From Hyphomicrobiales bacterium (GTDB lineage Bacteria > Pseudomonadota > Alphaproteobacteria > Rhizobiales > Devosiaceae), in assembly GCA_027487555.1 (NCBI GenBank), contig JAIYDI010000003.1, forward strand, positions 1 through 54,284: a stretch of DNA of 54,284 nt, written 5' to 3'. Of this stretch, positions 28,428-37,433 are shown piece after piece. Both the position numbers and the translations under genes were made by a program. How positions within the stretch are numbered: position 1 is the first letter of the stretch; every line of letters starts with the position of its first letter. Under the pieces are notes generated by a model that was given only the letters and a program-made list of their open reading frames with translations, was not told the DNA's origin and ran no database searches.

Positions 28428-29546
28428 TCAGCCGGCACGCATCTCGTCGAGATAGGCCCTGACAACAGCCGGCTCGACATTGCGCTCAATGAAGGCCTCG
28501 CCGATACCGCGCGTCAGGATAAAGGTGAGTGCCCCGCGCACCACTTTCTTGTCCTGCGCGATGGCGTCCATCAAATAGTCCGTGTCCGGCAGATCGCCCG
28601 GAATCTCGCGCATCCGGGTCGGCAGGCCCGCGGCCTTGAGATGCGCCTCGACGCGGCCCGTATCCTGTCCCGGCGCCAGCCCAAGCCGCGCCGAAAACCC
28701 GTGCGCCAGCACCATGCCAATGGCGACGCCCTCGCCATGCAGCAGCCGGCTCGAATACCCCGTAGCCGATTCGAGCGCATGCCCGAAGGTATGGCCGAGG
28801 TTGAGCAGGGCGCGCACGCCCATTTCCCTCTCGTCCTCGATCACCACCCGCGCCTTTGCCGCGCAGCAGCGCGCCACCATCTCGGCCCTCAGCGTCACAT
28901 CACCCGCGAATATCGCGGGCCGGTGCTGCTCCAGCCACTCGAAAAACGGCGCATCGAAGATCAGCCCGTACTTCACCACCTCGGCATAGCCCGCGGCGAA
29001 CTCGCGTGTCGGCAGCGTCTCCAGCGCATCGAGATCTGCCAGCACCAGCTTCGGCTGGTGGAAGGCGCCGATCAGGTTCTTGCCGTGCGGCGAGTTGATG
29101 CCGGTCTTGCCGCCCACCGAGGAATCCACCTGCGCGAGGAGCGAGGTCGGCATCTGGATGAAGTTCATGCCGCGCCGCGCGATCGAGGCCGCGAAGCCAG
29201 CCAGGTCGCCGATCACGCCGCCGCCAAGCGCGACGATCAGGTCACCGCGCTCAAGCCGCGCCGCAAGAATGCCCTCGACCACTTCGCCGAGCCGCGCGAA
29301 GCTCTTGCTCGCCTCTCCGTGCGGCACCACGATCTCGGCATGGCTGAGCTGCGCCGCGTCGAGAGACGCGATGAGCCTTGGCAATTGTGCCGTCGCCACC
29401 GAATCGTCGGTGACGATGCCGAAGCGCCGCCCCGGAAACAGCGCCTTGAGCCGCGCACCGGCTCCGTCGAGCAAGCCTGCGCCGATCTCGATGTCATAGG
29501 CCTGTCCGGGCAGTGCCACGTGCACGCGTGTCGTCTCAGTCATCAT
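28428..29546 (-). CDS. aroB: 3-Dehydroquinate synthase
   Basis: A 372-residue enzyme with NAD-binding and metal-binding motifs of AroB (IVALGGGVIGDLAGFAASI, PTSLLAQVDSSVGGKTGIN, LNLGHTFGHALE). It converts DAHP to 3-dehydroquinate, step two of the shikimate pathway. Two ATGs in a row (29546, 29543) are possible starts. It overlaps the end of aroK by 11 bases and is translated after it. It is convergent with the OmpA-like gene, 6 bases away. Confidence 0.96.
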   Translation of the reverse strand: MMTETTRVHVALPGQAYDIEIGAGLLDGAGARLKALFPGRRFGIVTDDSVATAQLPRLIASLDAAQLSHAEIVVPHGEASKSFARLGEVVEGILAARLERGDLIVALGGGVIGDLAGFAASIARRGMNFIQMPTSLLAQVDSSVGGKTGINSPHGKNLIGAFHQPKLVLADLDALETLPTREFAAGYAEVVKYGLIFDAPFFEWLEQHRPAIFAGDVTLRAEMVARCCAAKARVVIEDEREMGVRALLNLGHTFGHALESATGYSSRLLHGEGVAIGMVLAHGFSARLGLAPGQDTGRVEAHLKAAGLPTRMREIPGDLPDTDYLMDAIAQDKKVVRGALTFILTRGIGEAFIERNVEPAVVRAYLDEMRAG

Positions 29547-30120
29547 GGCCCTTGCCCACAGTGTTTGCGAGATGCGCATGGAGCGCCTCGATCAACTCGC
29601 TTGCCACCTGGTCCTGCGGCACATCAAGCGACACCACCGTCACATCCGCCTCCGCATAGACTGGGTAACGCGAATCGATCAGCTTCTGCAGCGTCTCACG
29701 CGGATTGGCGGTCTTCAGCAATGGCCGGTTCGACCGACGTGAAACGCGCTGGAACAGCAGCTCGAAATCCGCCTTGAGCCATACGGTGACACCCAGTTCC
29801 TTGGCGAGCGCGCGCGTTTCGGGGTTGATGAAGGCGCCACCGCCGGTCCCAAGCACCATGCCGCCCTCACGCAGCAGCCGCGAGATCACCCGCACCTCTC
29901 CTGCCCGGAACTCCGCCTCGCCATGGCTCTTGAATATATCCTCGATGCTCATGCCGGCGGCCCTTTCGATCTCCTCGTCGCTGTCGACGAAGGGCCGGTT
30001 CAGCCGTGCTGCGACCCGGCGCCCGACCGTTGTCTTGCCGGCGCCCATCATCCCCACGAGCACGATCGGCCGCTGCCCCAACAGGTGCAACAGCTCGGCC
30101 TTGTGGTCCTTCGATGTCAT
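29536..30120 (-). CDS. aroK: Shikimate kinase
   Basis: A 194-residue kinase with P-loop GMMGAGKTTVGRR, the shikimate-binding DSDEEIERAAG and GGGAF segments and the lid arginine in SRRSNRPLLKT. It phosphorylates shikimate at the 3-hydroxyl with ATP. It heads the aroK-aroB unit and is divergent from the small membrane protein and xerD, a common order in Hyphomicrobiales. Confidence 0.96.
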   Translation of the reverse strand: MTSKDHKAELLHLLGQRPIVLVGMMGAGKTTVGRRVAARLNRPFVDSDEEIERAAGMSIEDIFKSHGEAEFRAGEVRVISRLLREGGMVLGTGGGAFINPETRALAKELGVTVWLKADFELLFQRVSRRSNRPLLKTANPRETLQKLIDSRYPVYAEADVTVVSLDVPQDQVASELIEALHAHLANTVGKGHDD

Positions 30121-30252
30121 GGTCCGCTCCGCAGGCGTTTCATGGCGTTCAACAAGGGGTGTGCAACAAAGTCAATCCTCGCGGGTCCGAAGCGCTTGAT
30201 CGGACCCGCCAAACCATGGACACTGCACGTCGCGTGACACGAACGGTATGCC

Positions 30253-30561
30253 ATGCCCACCCTCATTCGCCTTTTCGTCGTTCTCCTCGTCCTTGGCGGC
30301 CTCGCCCTTGGCGGCATGGTCGGCCTTACCCTCGTGGTCAAGCCGCGCGAGAAGGAAGTCACGATTCGCATTCCGTCCCGCGAACTGGTCCCATCGCCCG
30401 AACGCGCCCCGTTGGTGAAGCGGGAGATCAATACGACACGCCCCACGACGTCTGCGGCCGAGGCTCCGGCTACCATGTCGGGGCCTGCTGAGTCGGCGCC
30501 GCAGCCGGCCGCCTCCGATGCCAATGGCGAGGTGGTCACCGTCGACAACGGCGCCGAATGA
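30253..30561 (+). CDS. Small single-pass membrane protein
   Basis: A 102-residue protein with one N-terminal hydrophobic helix (FVVLLVLGGLALGGMVGLTLVV) and an alanine/proline-rich tail that is probably outside the membrane. No family recognised. It overlaps the xerD start by 4 bases (ATGA), so the two are translated together; a link to XerD function is unknown. Confidence 0.75.
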   Translation: MPTLIRLFVVLLVLGGLALGGMVGLTLVVKPREKEVTIRIPSRELVPSPERAPLVKREINTTRPTTSAAEAPATMSGPAESAPQPAASDANGEVVTVDNGAE

Positions 30562-31466
30562 GCGAGACCCACCTCCTTGACTCGTTCCTCGAGATGATGA
30601 GCGCCGAGCGCGGCGCGGCACACAATACCATCGCCGCCTATCGTCGCGATCTCTCCGATTACCTCGCCTGGTTGGGGCGCCAGCGAGTTTTGGCCCGAGA
30701 AGCCGGTCGCGATCACGTAGCCGCGTATCTCGAGCGTCTTGCCGCCGAGGGTCTTGCGGCCTCCAGCAGCGCGCGAAAACTCTCGGCGCTCCGGCAGTTT
30801 CACAAATTCCTCGCCGCCGATGCCTTGCGGACGGATGACCCCACACGCATCGTTGCGTCGCCCCGCGCCCGCCGCGCCCTTCCCAAGGTGCTTTCGGTTG
30901 CAGAGATCGACCGACTCCTGACCTTCGCCGAGACCCAAGCTGCCGATCCGGCCAACTCCGATGCCGAGCGTCTCGCCGCGCGCCGTCTCCATCTGCAGCT
31001 CGAACTGCTCTATGCCACCGGCATGCGCGTGTCGGAACTTGTGGAGCTGCGTCGGGTCGCCGTGCTGCGGGATGCTGGTTTCCTCACCATCCGCGGCAAG
31101 GGCAACAAGGAGCGCGTCGTGCCGCTTACCGACAGGGCGCGCGACCGTCTGGTCGATTGGCTGCGCGATCTCCCGCCGGGCCCGTGGCTGTTTCCCGCCA
31201 GCAGCGACAGTGGCCATGTCGCGCGGCAGGTCTTTGCCCGCGATCTGAAGCGCCTCTCCGGCATGGCCGGGCTGTCAGCCGACCGGGTGTCGCCGCACGT
31301 GCTGCGTCATGCCTTTGCCAGTCACTTGCTGGCGGGTGGTGCCGACCTGCGCGTCGTGCAGACCCTGCTCGGACACGCCGACATCGCCACGACGCAGATC
31401 TATACCCATGTTCTCGAAGAGCGCCTCAAGAGCCTTGTCGAGGGCAAGCATCCCATGGCCGATTGA
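30558..31466 (+). CDS. xerD: Tyrosine recombinase XerD
   Basis: A 302-residue tyrosine recombinase with an N-terminal SAM-like core-binding domain (DSFLEMMSAERGAAHNTIAAY) and the catalytic set: R in TGMRVSELVELR, HVLRHAFASHLL, LLGHADIATTQ and the nucleophile in IYTHV. It resolves chromosome dimers at dif with XerC. Its place next to aroK/aroB and accA marks it as the chromosomal housekeeping copy rather than an element integrase. Confidence 0.93.
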   Translation: MSETHLLDSFLEMMSAERGAAHNTIAAYRRDLSDYLAWLGRQRVLAREAGRDHVAAYLERLAAEGLAASSSARKLSALRQFHKFLAADALRTDDPTRIVASPRARRALPKVLSVAEIDRLLTFAETQAADPANSDAERLAARRLHLQLELLYATGMRVSELVELRRVAVLRDAGFLTIRGKGNKERVVPLTDRARDRLVDWLRDLPPGPWLFPASSDSGHVARQVFARDLKRLSGMAGLSADRVSPHVLRHAFASHLLAGGADLRVVQTLLGHADIATTQIYTHVLEERLKSLVEGKHPMAD

Positions 31467-31488
31467 TCTGCCAGGGCAGGAATGCGCG

Positions 31489-31869
31489 TCAGGCGGCTTT
31501 GTCCTGTCCGCGTGTCCGCTCGGCATTCAGCCGGTCGAGCAGCCTGTCGAGATTGAGAAGAACATCTCCGATCAGCCTTGGGTGTTCGACAAGGCGCTTA
31601 GGGAAGTCCGCAGCGTCCAGTTCCGCGTCAGTCGGGGCTGGGTCGCTCCAGCGCTGCCGCAACTCCTTCAGCTTGGCCTTCCGCCGCAGCCTCGCGTCCC
31701 TGGCGTCATCAAGCTGCCGGCGCATCGCCTCGTCAGCGTCGTCCAGAAGAAATGTCTGACCGCAATCCGGGCAATAGACCTCACCCAGCGGCCGCACCAG
31801 CCTGGCGCTCTCGAGGATACGCTGCCGGCAATGCGGGCAGGTTACCGTTACAATCGGAAAGGCTGGCAT
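31489..31869 (-). CDS. Zinc-ribbon protein, function unknown
   Basis: The 126-residue protein begins with a two-CxxC zinc ribbon (TVTCPHCRQRI ... EVYCPDCGQTF) and continues as a charged helical region (MRRQLDDARDARLRRKAKL), likely a coiled coil. The start at 31869 puts the ribbon at the N-terminus; the longer frame adds a segment with no features. It is convergent with xerD. No function is proposed. Confidence 0.7.
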   Translation of the reverse strand: MPAFPIVTVTCPHCRQRILESARLVRPLGEVYCPDCGQTFLLDDADEAMRRQLDDARDARLRRKAKLKELRQRWSDPAPTDAELDAADFPKRLVEHPRLIGDVLLNLDRLLDRLNAERTRGQDKAA

Positions 31870-32095
31870 GCTGGCACTTCTGTAAGTCGCTGTTTCGGCT
31901 GACGTCAGGCTGTCACCAAACCTTCTTATATTGGTTAACGCCGCCGTCATGGATTGCCGGCTTCATCGCCTTGCCAGCCAACTTCGTTGTGCCCCTGCGG
32001 CAGCGCCGCTTGACTCCTTTACGCCCCGCCGCCACTTTCCGGCCACTTTGGGGCGCAAGTGACGCGCCTCCCATGGGTCCCTTTTGGCGGGTTGG

Positions 32096-33055
32096 ATGCA
32101 AACCTATCTCGATTTCGAAAAGCCGGTCGCCGATCTCGAAGGCAAGATTGCCGAACTGAAGTCGCTCGCATCGTCGGACCAGGCGGTTTCGATCGACGAG
32201 GAAGTCGCCCGGCTCTCTGCCCGCGCCGAGGAAGCGTTGGTGGATATCTATCGCCGCCTGACCCCGTGGCAGAAGACGCAAGTCGCGCGACATCCGCAGC
32301 GTCCGCACTTTTCCGACTACGTTCAGGGCCTCATCACCGAGTGGACACCTCTGGCCGGCGATCGCAAGTTCGCGGAGGATTCTGCGTTGCAGGCAGGCTT
32401 CGGGCGCTTCAACGGCCAGCCGGTCGCTATCCTCGGGCAGGAGAAGGGCTCGTCCACCGAGACCCGCCTCAAGCATAATTTCGGCATGGCGCGCCCCGAG
32501 GGCTACCGCAAGGCCGTGCGCATCATGGAAATGGCCAATCGCTTCGATATCCCGGTCATTTCCTTCGTGGATACCGCCGGTGCCTTCCCGGGTATCGACG
32601 CTGAGGAGCGCGGCCAGGCCGAAGCCATTGCCCGCTCCACCGAAAAGAGCCTTGAGCTCGGCGTGCCCAACCTCGCCATCATCATCGGCGAGGGCGGCTC
32701 CGGTGGCGCCATCGCCATCGCGACAGCCAATCGCGTGCTGATGCTGGAGAACGCCATCTACTCGGTGATCTCGCCCGAAGCCGGCGCGTCCATCCTCTGG
32801 CGCGATGCAGCCAAGGCGCAGGATGCAGCCAACAACATGAAGATCACGGCAGCCGACCTGCTCGGCTTCGGCGTCATCGACGGCATCATCCCGGAGCCGC
32901 CAGGTGGGGCGCACCGCCATCACGATGAGGTGATGGTCGCGACAAGCCGGGCCATGACCCAGTTCCTCGCCGAGTTCCCCGGGAGTCGCAATCGCCTTGA
33001 AATCCGCGAGCATCGGCGGGAGAAATTCCTCGCAATCGGGTCCGCGCTGTCTTGA
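32096..33055 (+). CDS. accA: Acetyl-CoA carboxylase carboxyltransferase alpha subunit
   Basis: A 319-residue protein matching AccA: YLDFEKPVADLEGKIAEL start, ARHPQRPHFSDYVQ, the oxyanion region FVDTAGAFPGIDAEERGQ and GEGGSGGAIAI. It forms the carboxyltransferase with AccD and makes malonyl-CoA for fatty acids. The ATG at 32096 agrees with the family start. Confidence 0.97.
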   Translation: MQTYLDFEKPVADLEGKIAELKSLASSDQAVSIDEEVARLSARAEEALVDIYRRLTPWQKTQVARHPQRPHFSDYVQGLITEWTPLAGDRKFAEDSALQAGFGRFNGQPVAILGQEKGSSTETRLKHNFGMARPEGYRKAVRIMEMANRFDIPVISFVDTAGAFPGIDAEERGQAEAIARSTEKSLELGVPNLAIIIGEGGSGGAIAIATANRVLMLENAIYSVISPEAGASILWRDAAKAQDAANNMKITAADLLGFGVIDGIIPEPPGGAHRHHDEVMVATSRAMTQFLAEFPGSRNRLEIREHRREKFLAIGSALS

Positions 33056-33181
33056 TTTCGGCTGTCCGTTGGGCGCAAAGAACGGCATAGAGCAACGCTT
33101 CGTTAACCGTTGCGGTCAACCTTGTGTTCACCGCGTCCCCCTAACCCGGGGGCGCTTACCCTCGACCGGTTGTTCGCCTTG

Positions 33182-34183
33182 ATGAGATTATTTCACCTCG
33201 TCCTAACCAGCCTGGTTCTCGGGCTCGTCCTGCTTGGGCTTGCCGCCTGTGCCGGCATCCAGCCCAAGAGTGCCAGGGCCAGCCAGCCCATTCCGCAGGA
33301 AATGCTGAACCGCCTCGCAGCGCTCGGCTCCTCGCCCAGTGCGCCGATGATGGTGCGAATCTTCAAGCAGACCAACGAGCTCGAAGTCTGGAAGCAGGGC
33401 TCTGGCGGCACCTTCAAGCTGGTGAAGACCTACGATATCTGCGCCTGGTCCGGTGTGCTCGGGCCCAAGGTCAAGGAGGGCGACCGCCAGGCTCCCGAGG
33501 GGATGTACACCATCACCCCCGGCCTGATGAACCCGAACTCGAACTTCTATCTGGCGTTCAATACCGGCTTCCCCAACAAGTTCGATCGCTCGTGGGGCCG
33601 CACCGGCTCCAACCTCATGGTGCACGGCGCCTGCTCCTCGAGCGGCTGCTATTCCATGACCGACGACGCCATCGCCGAAATCTACGCCTTGGCCCGCGAG
33701 ACCTTCCGTGGCGGCAACCCGTCCTTCCTGCTGCAGGTCTTCCCCTTCCGCATGACGGTCGACAACCTCGCCAAGCATGCCGACAATCCGAGCCTGCCCT
33801 TCTGGAAGAACATCAAGGAAGGCTACGACCGCTTCGAAATGACCCGCATGCCGCCCACCTGGGACGTGTGTGAGAAGAAATACGTCTTCGGTCTCCCGGT
33901 CGTCTCCAGCCTCGATCCGAAGGCCTCCTGCCCATCCTCCGTCAAGTCCGCGCAGTCGCCGGAACTGAAGTCCAAACTCCTTGCCGACGAGGCGGCGCTC
34001 GACGCGAGGATAGCCAAGGCCAATGCCGAGGCCGAAGCCGCCATCAGGGCGCAGGCGGCAGCCAAGGAGCGGGGCGAGGCCATCGGGTCCTTCATCGGCG
34101 GCCTGTTCGGTGGCGAGGTCAGCGGCACTGTCGACCCCACCATTGTCCCGCCTGTGCCTGCCAGGAAGCCGGGGCAGGGTTGA
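33182..34183 (+). CDS. L,D-transpeptidase (YkuD) lipoprotein
   Basis: A 333-residue protein with a lipoprotein signal (LGLAAC lipobox) and a YkuD catalytic domain ending in the motif HGACSSSGCYSM, where the cysteine is the nucleophile. Such enzymes remodel peptidoglycan or attach proteins to it. A C-terminal alanine/glutamate helix and glycine-rich segment (GSFIGGLFGGEVSG) follow, an unusual tail of about 70 residues. An upstream start at 33110 is possible but would hide the lipobox. Confidence 0.88.
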   Translation: MRLFHLVLTSLVLGLVLLGLAACAGIQPKSARASQPIPQEMLNRLAALGSSPSAPMMVRIFKQTNELEVWKQGSGGTFKLVKTYDICAWSGVLGPKVKEGDRQAPEGMYTITPGLMNPNSNFYLAFNTGFPNKFDRSWGRTGSNLMVHGACSSSGCYSMTDDAIAEIYALARETFRGGNPSFLLQVFPFRMTVDNLAKHADNPSLPFWKNIKEGYDRFEMTRMPPTWDVCEKKYVFGLPVVSSLDPKASCPSSVKSAQSPELKSKLLADEAALDARIAKANAEAEAAIRAQAAAKERGEAIGSFIGGLFGGEVSGTVDPTIVPPVPARKPGQG

Positions 34184-34257
34184 TCGCCTTGTCGGCGCCT
34201 GCCTGCCGGGGCTGACGCAAGTCCGCCCCAATCCTGCGATAATCTGATAGGTGTTCC

Positions 34258-34926
34258 ATGACTTCCGCAGTCGTGACTTCCGCAGGCAACAGGATGAACC
34301 GCTATCGTCGGCTGCTGGTTATCGATCGGCTGATTCCGTTCCTCGCTGCGCTGGTGGCGCTGGTCGCCATGGCGGGCATGATCGCGGTCGAGCTCAATTC
34401 CCGGTCCGCCCGGGCAGAACTGGCCGAAGAACTGGCGGCACTCAAGGCCCGTATCGGTCAGGAATCGAGCCCGTCTGGCGCGAGCGCGATGCTTTCGTCC
34501 GAGCTGACCGCCCAGCTCTCGGCTCTTGCCGATCGCATCGCCGGTGTCGAGGGTAACCTGAAGACGCTCGAAACCGCTGCCGCGAACGCTCCGGGCCTCG
34601 TGCCCAGTTCGGCGCTCGCCGCCCCCCCGGTCGATGGCGCCGCAGCGCTCGCCGCCGAAACCGCCGCGATTGATCCGAGCCTTCCCACGACCGATTGTAT
34701 TCCGCTCGGCACGCGCTTCATCGTAACGCCCGGTGAAACCTATCCGCTCTGCCAATCGAAATCGGTCATCACGGTCGGCAGCATCACCGCCGACACGGTA
34801 GAGGTCCAGGGCGCTGGTGCCATCGTCAAGACCGGTTTTGCCACCCTCGTCGGCACCAAATGCACCGTTATGGTGTTTTCAGCCGATCCCGCTGGCTTCG
34901 GCGAAGTGCGCGTGACTTGCGCCTGA
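34258..34926 (+). CDS. Membrane-anchored coiled-coil protein, unknown
   Basis: A 222-residue protein with one membrane helix (FLAALVALVAMAGMIAV), a coiled coil with heptads (RAELAEELAALKARIGQ), an alanine-rich linker and a C-terminal domain with three cysteines (TDCIPLGTRFIVTPGETYPL, then LCQSKS and GTKCTVMVFS), probably periplasmic and disulphide-bonded. No family recognised. It lies 74 bases after the transpeptidase gene on the same strand and may share its transcript. Confidence 0.72.
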   Translation: MTSAVVTSAGNRMNRYRRLLVIDRLIPFLAALVALVAMAGMIAVELNSRSARAELAEELAALKARIGQESSPSGASAMLSSELTAQLSALADRIAGVEGNLKTLETAAANAPGLVPSSALAAPPVDGAAALAAETAAIDPSLPTTDCIPLGTRFIVTPGETYPLCQSKSVITVGSITADTVEVQGAGAIVKTGFATLVGTKCTVMVFSADPAGFGEVRVTCA

Positions 34927-34978
34927 GCTGAAGCTCGGGCAAGAGCGGGTCAGCTGCCCTCCGTTCCGAGTCCTTTGC

Positions 34979-35887
34979 GTGTCCGCCCCGCATGTTTCGC
35001 GCCTTCCTTCAGGCCCTGCAGCCGGCTTGCTGCTCGGCGCGGGCGCCTATTCGCTGTTCTCGGTGCACGACACGCTGGTCAAGCTGATGGTCGCGGGCCT
35101 TCCCGTTGTCCAGATCCTGCTCATCCGCAGCATCATCATCGCGGGCGCCACCTTGGCCATGTCCCGCGGTACCGTAATCGGCGAATTGCGCGCCTCGCGC
35201 CGCAAGGGTCTCCTGCTCTGGCGCGCTATCACCACGCTTGCCGCATGGTGCCTCTATTATGTCAACGGCACCGAGTTGAAGCTTGCCGAAATGACGACGC
35301 TCTACTACGTCGCGCCCCTCGTGACGCTTGCGCTCGCGGTCGTGTTCCTCAGGGAAAAGCTGACCGCCCCGCGCGTCATCGCCACGATTGTGGGCTTTGT
35401 GGGCGTTGTGGTCGCCTGCAACCCTGCCGGTATTCCGCTGGGTTTGCCTGCGCTCATGGTGCTTGCCGCTGCCGTGCTCTGGTCCATTGCCACCATCCTC
35501 ATGCGGACAATCTCGAACTCGGATTCGTCTGGCCTGCTGATGTTCTCGCTGAACGCCTTTTACGTGCTGGCGCTGCTGCCCTTTGCGGTGGTGGTATGGC
35601 AGCCGATGGATTGGACCGCCACCGTCTTCGCGCTCGGCACCGGCATTGCCGGCGGAGTCGGGCAATTGCTGCTCATCGAGTCGGCACGGCGCCTGCCTGC
35701 CGGCGTGCTCGGCACAGTCGAGTATACCGGGCTGGTCTGGGCCTTCGTGTTTGGGGCGCTGGTGTTCCACGAGGCGCCCGCGCCGGTCGTCTATGCCGGC
35801 GCCGGCCTTGTCGTGGTGGCCGGCCTCATCCTTGCCTGGGGGGAGCGCGTCCGGTCCCGCCTGGTTTTCCGTCCGCCGAACTTATGA
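34979..35887 (+). CDS. EamA/DMT-superfamily transporter
   Basis: A 302-residue membrane protein with about ten helices in two EamA repeats (LLWRAITTLAAWCLYYVNGT; EYTGLVWAFVFGALVFHE). Members export amino acids, nucleosides or other metabolites; the substrate is unknown. The start is a GTG at 34979, 52 bases after the preceding gene. Confidence 0.9.
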   Translation: MSAPHVSRLPSGPAAGLLLGAGAYSLFSVHDTLVKLMVAGLPVVQILLIRSIIIAGATLAMSRGTVIGELRASRRKGLLLWRAITTLAAWCLYYVNGTELKLAEMTTLYYVAPLVTLALAVVFLREKLTAPRVIATIVGFVGVVVACNPAGIPLGLPALMVLAAAVLWSIATILMRTISNSDSSGLLMFSLNAFYVLALLPFAVVVWQPMDWTATVFALGTGIAGGVGQLLLIESARRLPAGVLGTVEYTGLVWAFVFGALVFHEAPAPVVYAGAGLVVVAGLILAWGERVRSRLVFRPPNL

Positions 35888-35973
35888 GTTCGCGAACTCG
35901 CGGTCGCCATTGCAACCGGCTGTCAGACACCTGACATCAGGCATTGGCGCAAGCCGCGTCCAAAGGTGGTCTC

Positions 35974-36531
35974 ATGGCAGTCGAAGAACCGAAATTCAGT
36001 GTCGTTGCAGCCGATGGCGCGTTCGAACTGCGAGACTACGCTGCAACCGTCGTGGCAGAGGTCACGGTTTCCGGGGACCGCGACGATGCGTCCTCTGCTG
36101 GGTTCCGCCTTCTCGCCGGATACATTTTCGGTGGCAACACGGGTCGTGCGAAGATCGCCATGACGGCCCCTGTGGCGCAGCGCCCCGCATCCGGCGAGAA
36201 GATCGCCATGACGGCCCCCGTCGGCATCGCTGGCGGCGACGGCCAGTGGCTGGTGCAGTTCACCATGCCCGGCGCTTATGGCCTCGGCGATCTGCCCGTG
36301 CCCGATGATGCGCGGGTCAGGCTGCACGAGGTGCCGGCCCGCCGAGTTGCCGTGCTGAAATTCTCTGGGCTCGCCCGCGACAAGGCTATCGCTGACCATA
36401 CGCGGGAGCTTGCGGATATCCTCCGCACACGAGGCCTTACGGCCTCGGGTCCGCCTACGCTCGCCCGCTACAATCCGCCCTGGACGCCCTGGTTGCTGCG
36501 TCGCAACGAAATCATGATTCCCGTCAGCTGA
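35974..36531 (+). CDS. SOUL-family heme-binding protein
   Basis: A 185-residue protein with the SOUL/HBP pattern (FSVVAADGAFELRDYAATVV; two KIAMTAPV repeats; NPPWTPWLLRRNEIMI). The two near-identical KIAMTAPV segments are typical of the family. SOUL proteins bind heme or related tetrapyrroles. No signal peptide is seen. It is convergent with the rhodopsin gene; a joint role is not shown. Confidence 0.9.
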   Translation: MAVEEPKFSVVAADGAFELRDYAATVVAEVTVSGDRDDASSAGFRLLAGYIFGGNTGRAKIAMTAPVAQRPASGEKIAMTAPVGIAGGDGQWLVQFTMPGAYGLGDLPVPDDARVRLHEVPARRVAVLKFSGLARDKAIADHTRELADILRTRGLTASGPPTLARYNPPWTPWLLRRNEIMIPVS

Positions 36532-36674
36532 AACGAGGGCTGGACCGGGCTGGCCGGGCATTCGGACTGTCCCTGCGGACCATCAGCCGACCGGGGGGTG
36601 CCGACGCGCTGTCTCGTGGCAAGGCAGCCTCGATGCCCCCCGGCCGATGCCGGAGGGCGCTTGAGGGTGTGCTG

Positions 36675-37433
36675 TCAGGCCGCTTCGCCCTTTTCTTCCG
36701 ATTTGCGGACCGCGATCAGGTAGATCAACACGCCAAAGCCTGCCTTGGCGGCGATATCGGCGATGGTGTAGCCAACCTCGATGATCGTCTTCGCACCGGC
36801 GCCGTCGACCGGCAGGATGAAAGGCGCGAAATACACCACAGGGTAGAACAGCCAGGAGAGCACCGTTACGTAGCGCGCGATGCTGACCAATTTGCGCGCG
36901 CTTGCCGGCTGGCTATCGATGGCGTTCGAAAGGCCTGCGAACAGTGTGTAGACGATGTAGAGGAACGGGATCATCGACAACGCGCCCCACACGAGTCGTG
37001 TAAGGTCGATACCGGCGGACACTTCCCCGGGATAGCCCAGGAGAATCATGAGCGCCGCAGCAGCTCCGAGCGTGACCGATTTGGAAACCGTTTCCGCTCG
37101 GGTCAGGCGCATCACCAGGATCAGCTCAACAAGCAGCAGCGGAACCGTCAGCAACCAATCAACGTAACGGTACTCTTGGTTGTAACGTTCACCGGTCGCC
37201 GTGACGACGCCGTTGGTCACTGTGTAGGCTTCGCTCCAGCTTTCGAACATGCGGAAATAATGATAGCACGCGATGAAGGTCACCAAACCAGTGATCGTCA
37301 GTGCAGTCTTGAAGGCGGGCGCGACTTGCGAGCGGCCGAACCAAAAAAACAAAGTCGCCGACGCCATGGTGGCTATTGTGAACGAAAGAGCATTGTAGAC
37401 CAGATAGTACTGGTCCGCTGTTATAGTTTCCAT
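36675..37433 (-). CDS. Proteorhodopsin-type light-driven proton pump
   Basis: A 252-residue seven-helix protein. Helix C reads RYVDWLLTVPLLLVE with D92, T96 and E103, the D-T-E set of proton pumps (proton acceptor and donor). The tuning residue is L100, which by family knowledge gives green absorption. H58 in helix B matches the acceptor-pairing histidine, and K230 in DIAAKAGFG is the retinal lysine. The ATG at 37433 is set by GGGAGGAG just upstream. A candidate -10 TACAAT is at 37549-37544. No blh or carotenoid genes are in the window. Confidence 0.93.
   Translation of the reverse strand: METITADQYYLVYNALSFTIATMASATLFFWFGRSQVAPAFKTALTITGLVTFIACYHYFRMFESWSEAYTVTNGVVTATGERYNQEYRYVDWLLTVPLLLVELILVMRLTRAETVSKSVTLGAAAALMILLGYPGEVSAGIDLTRLVWGALSMIPFLYIVYTLFAGLSNAIDSQPASARKLVSIARYVTVLSWLFYPVVYFAPFILPVDGAGAKTIIEVGYTIADIAAKAGFGVLIYLIAVRKSEEKGEAA

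Noticed and set aside
30558..31466. XerD as the integrase of a mobile element
   Set aside because: It has the full housekeeping length and chromosomal neighbours (aroK/aroB, accA).
36631..36660. GC-rich hairpin after the rhodopsin gene as terminator
   Set aside because: The stem has a mismatch and no T-run follows on either strand.
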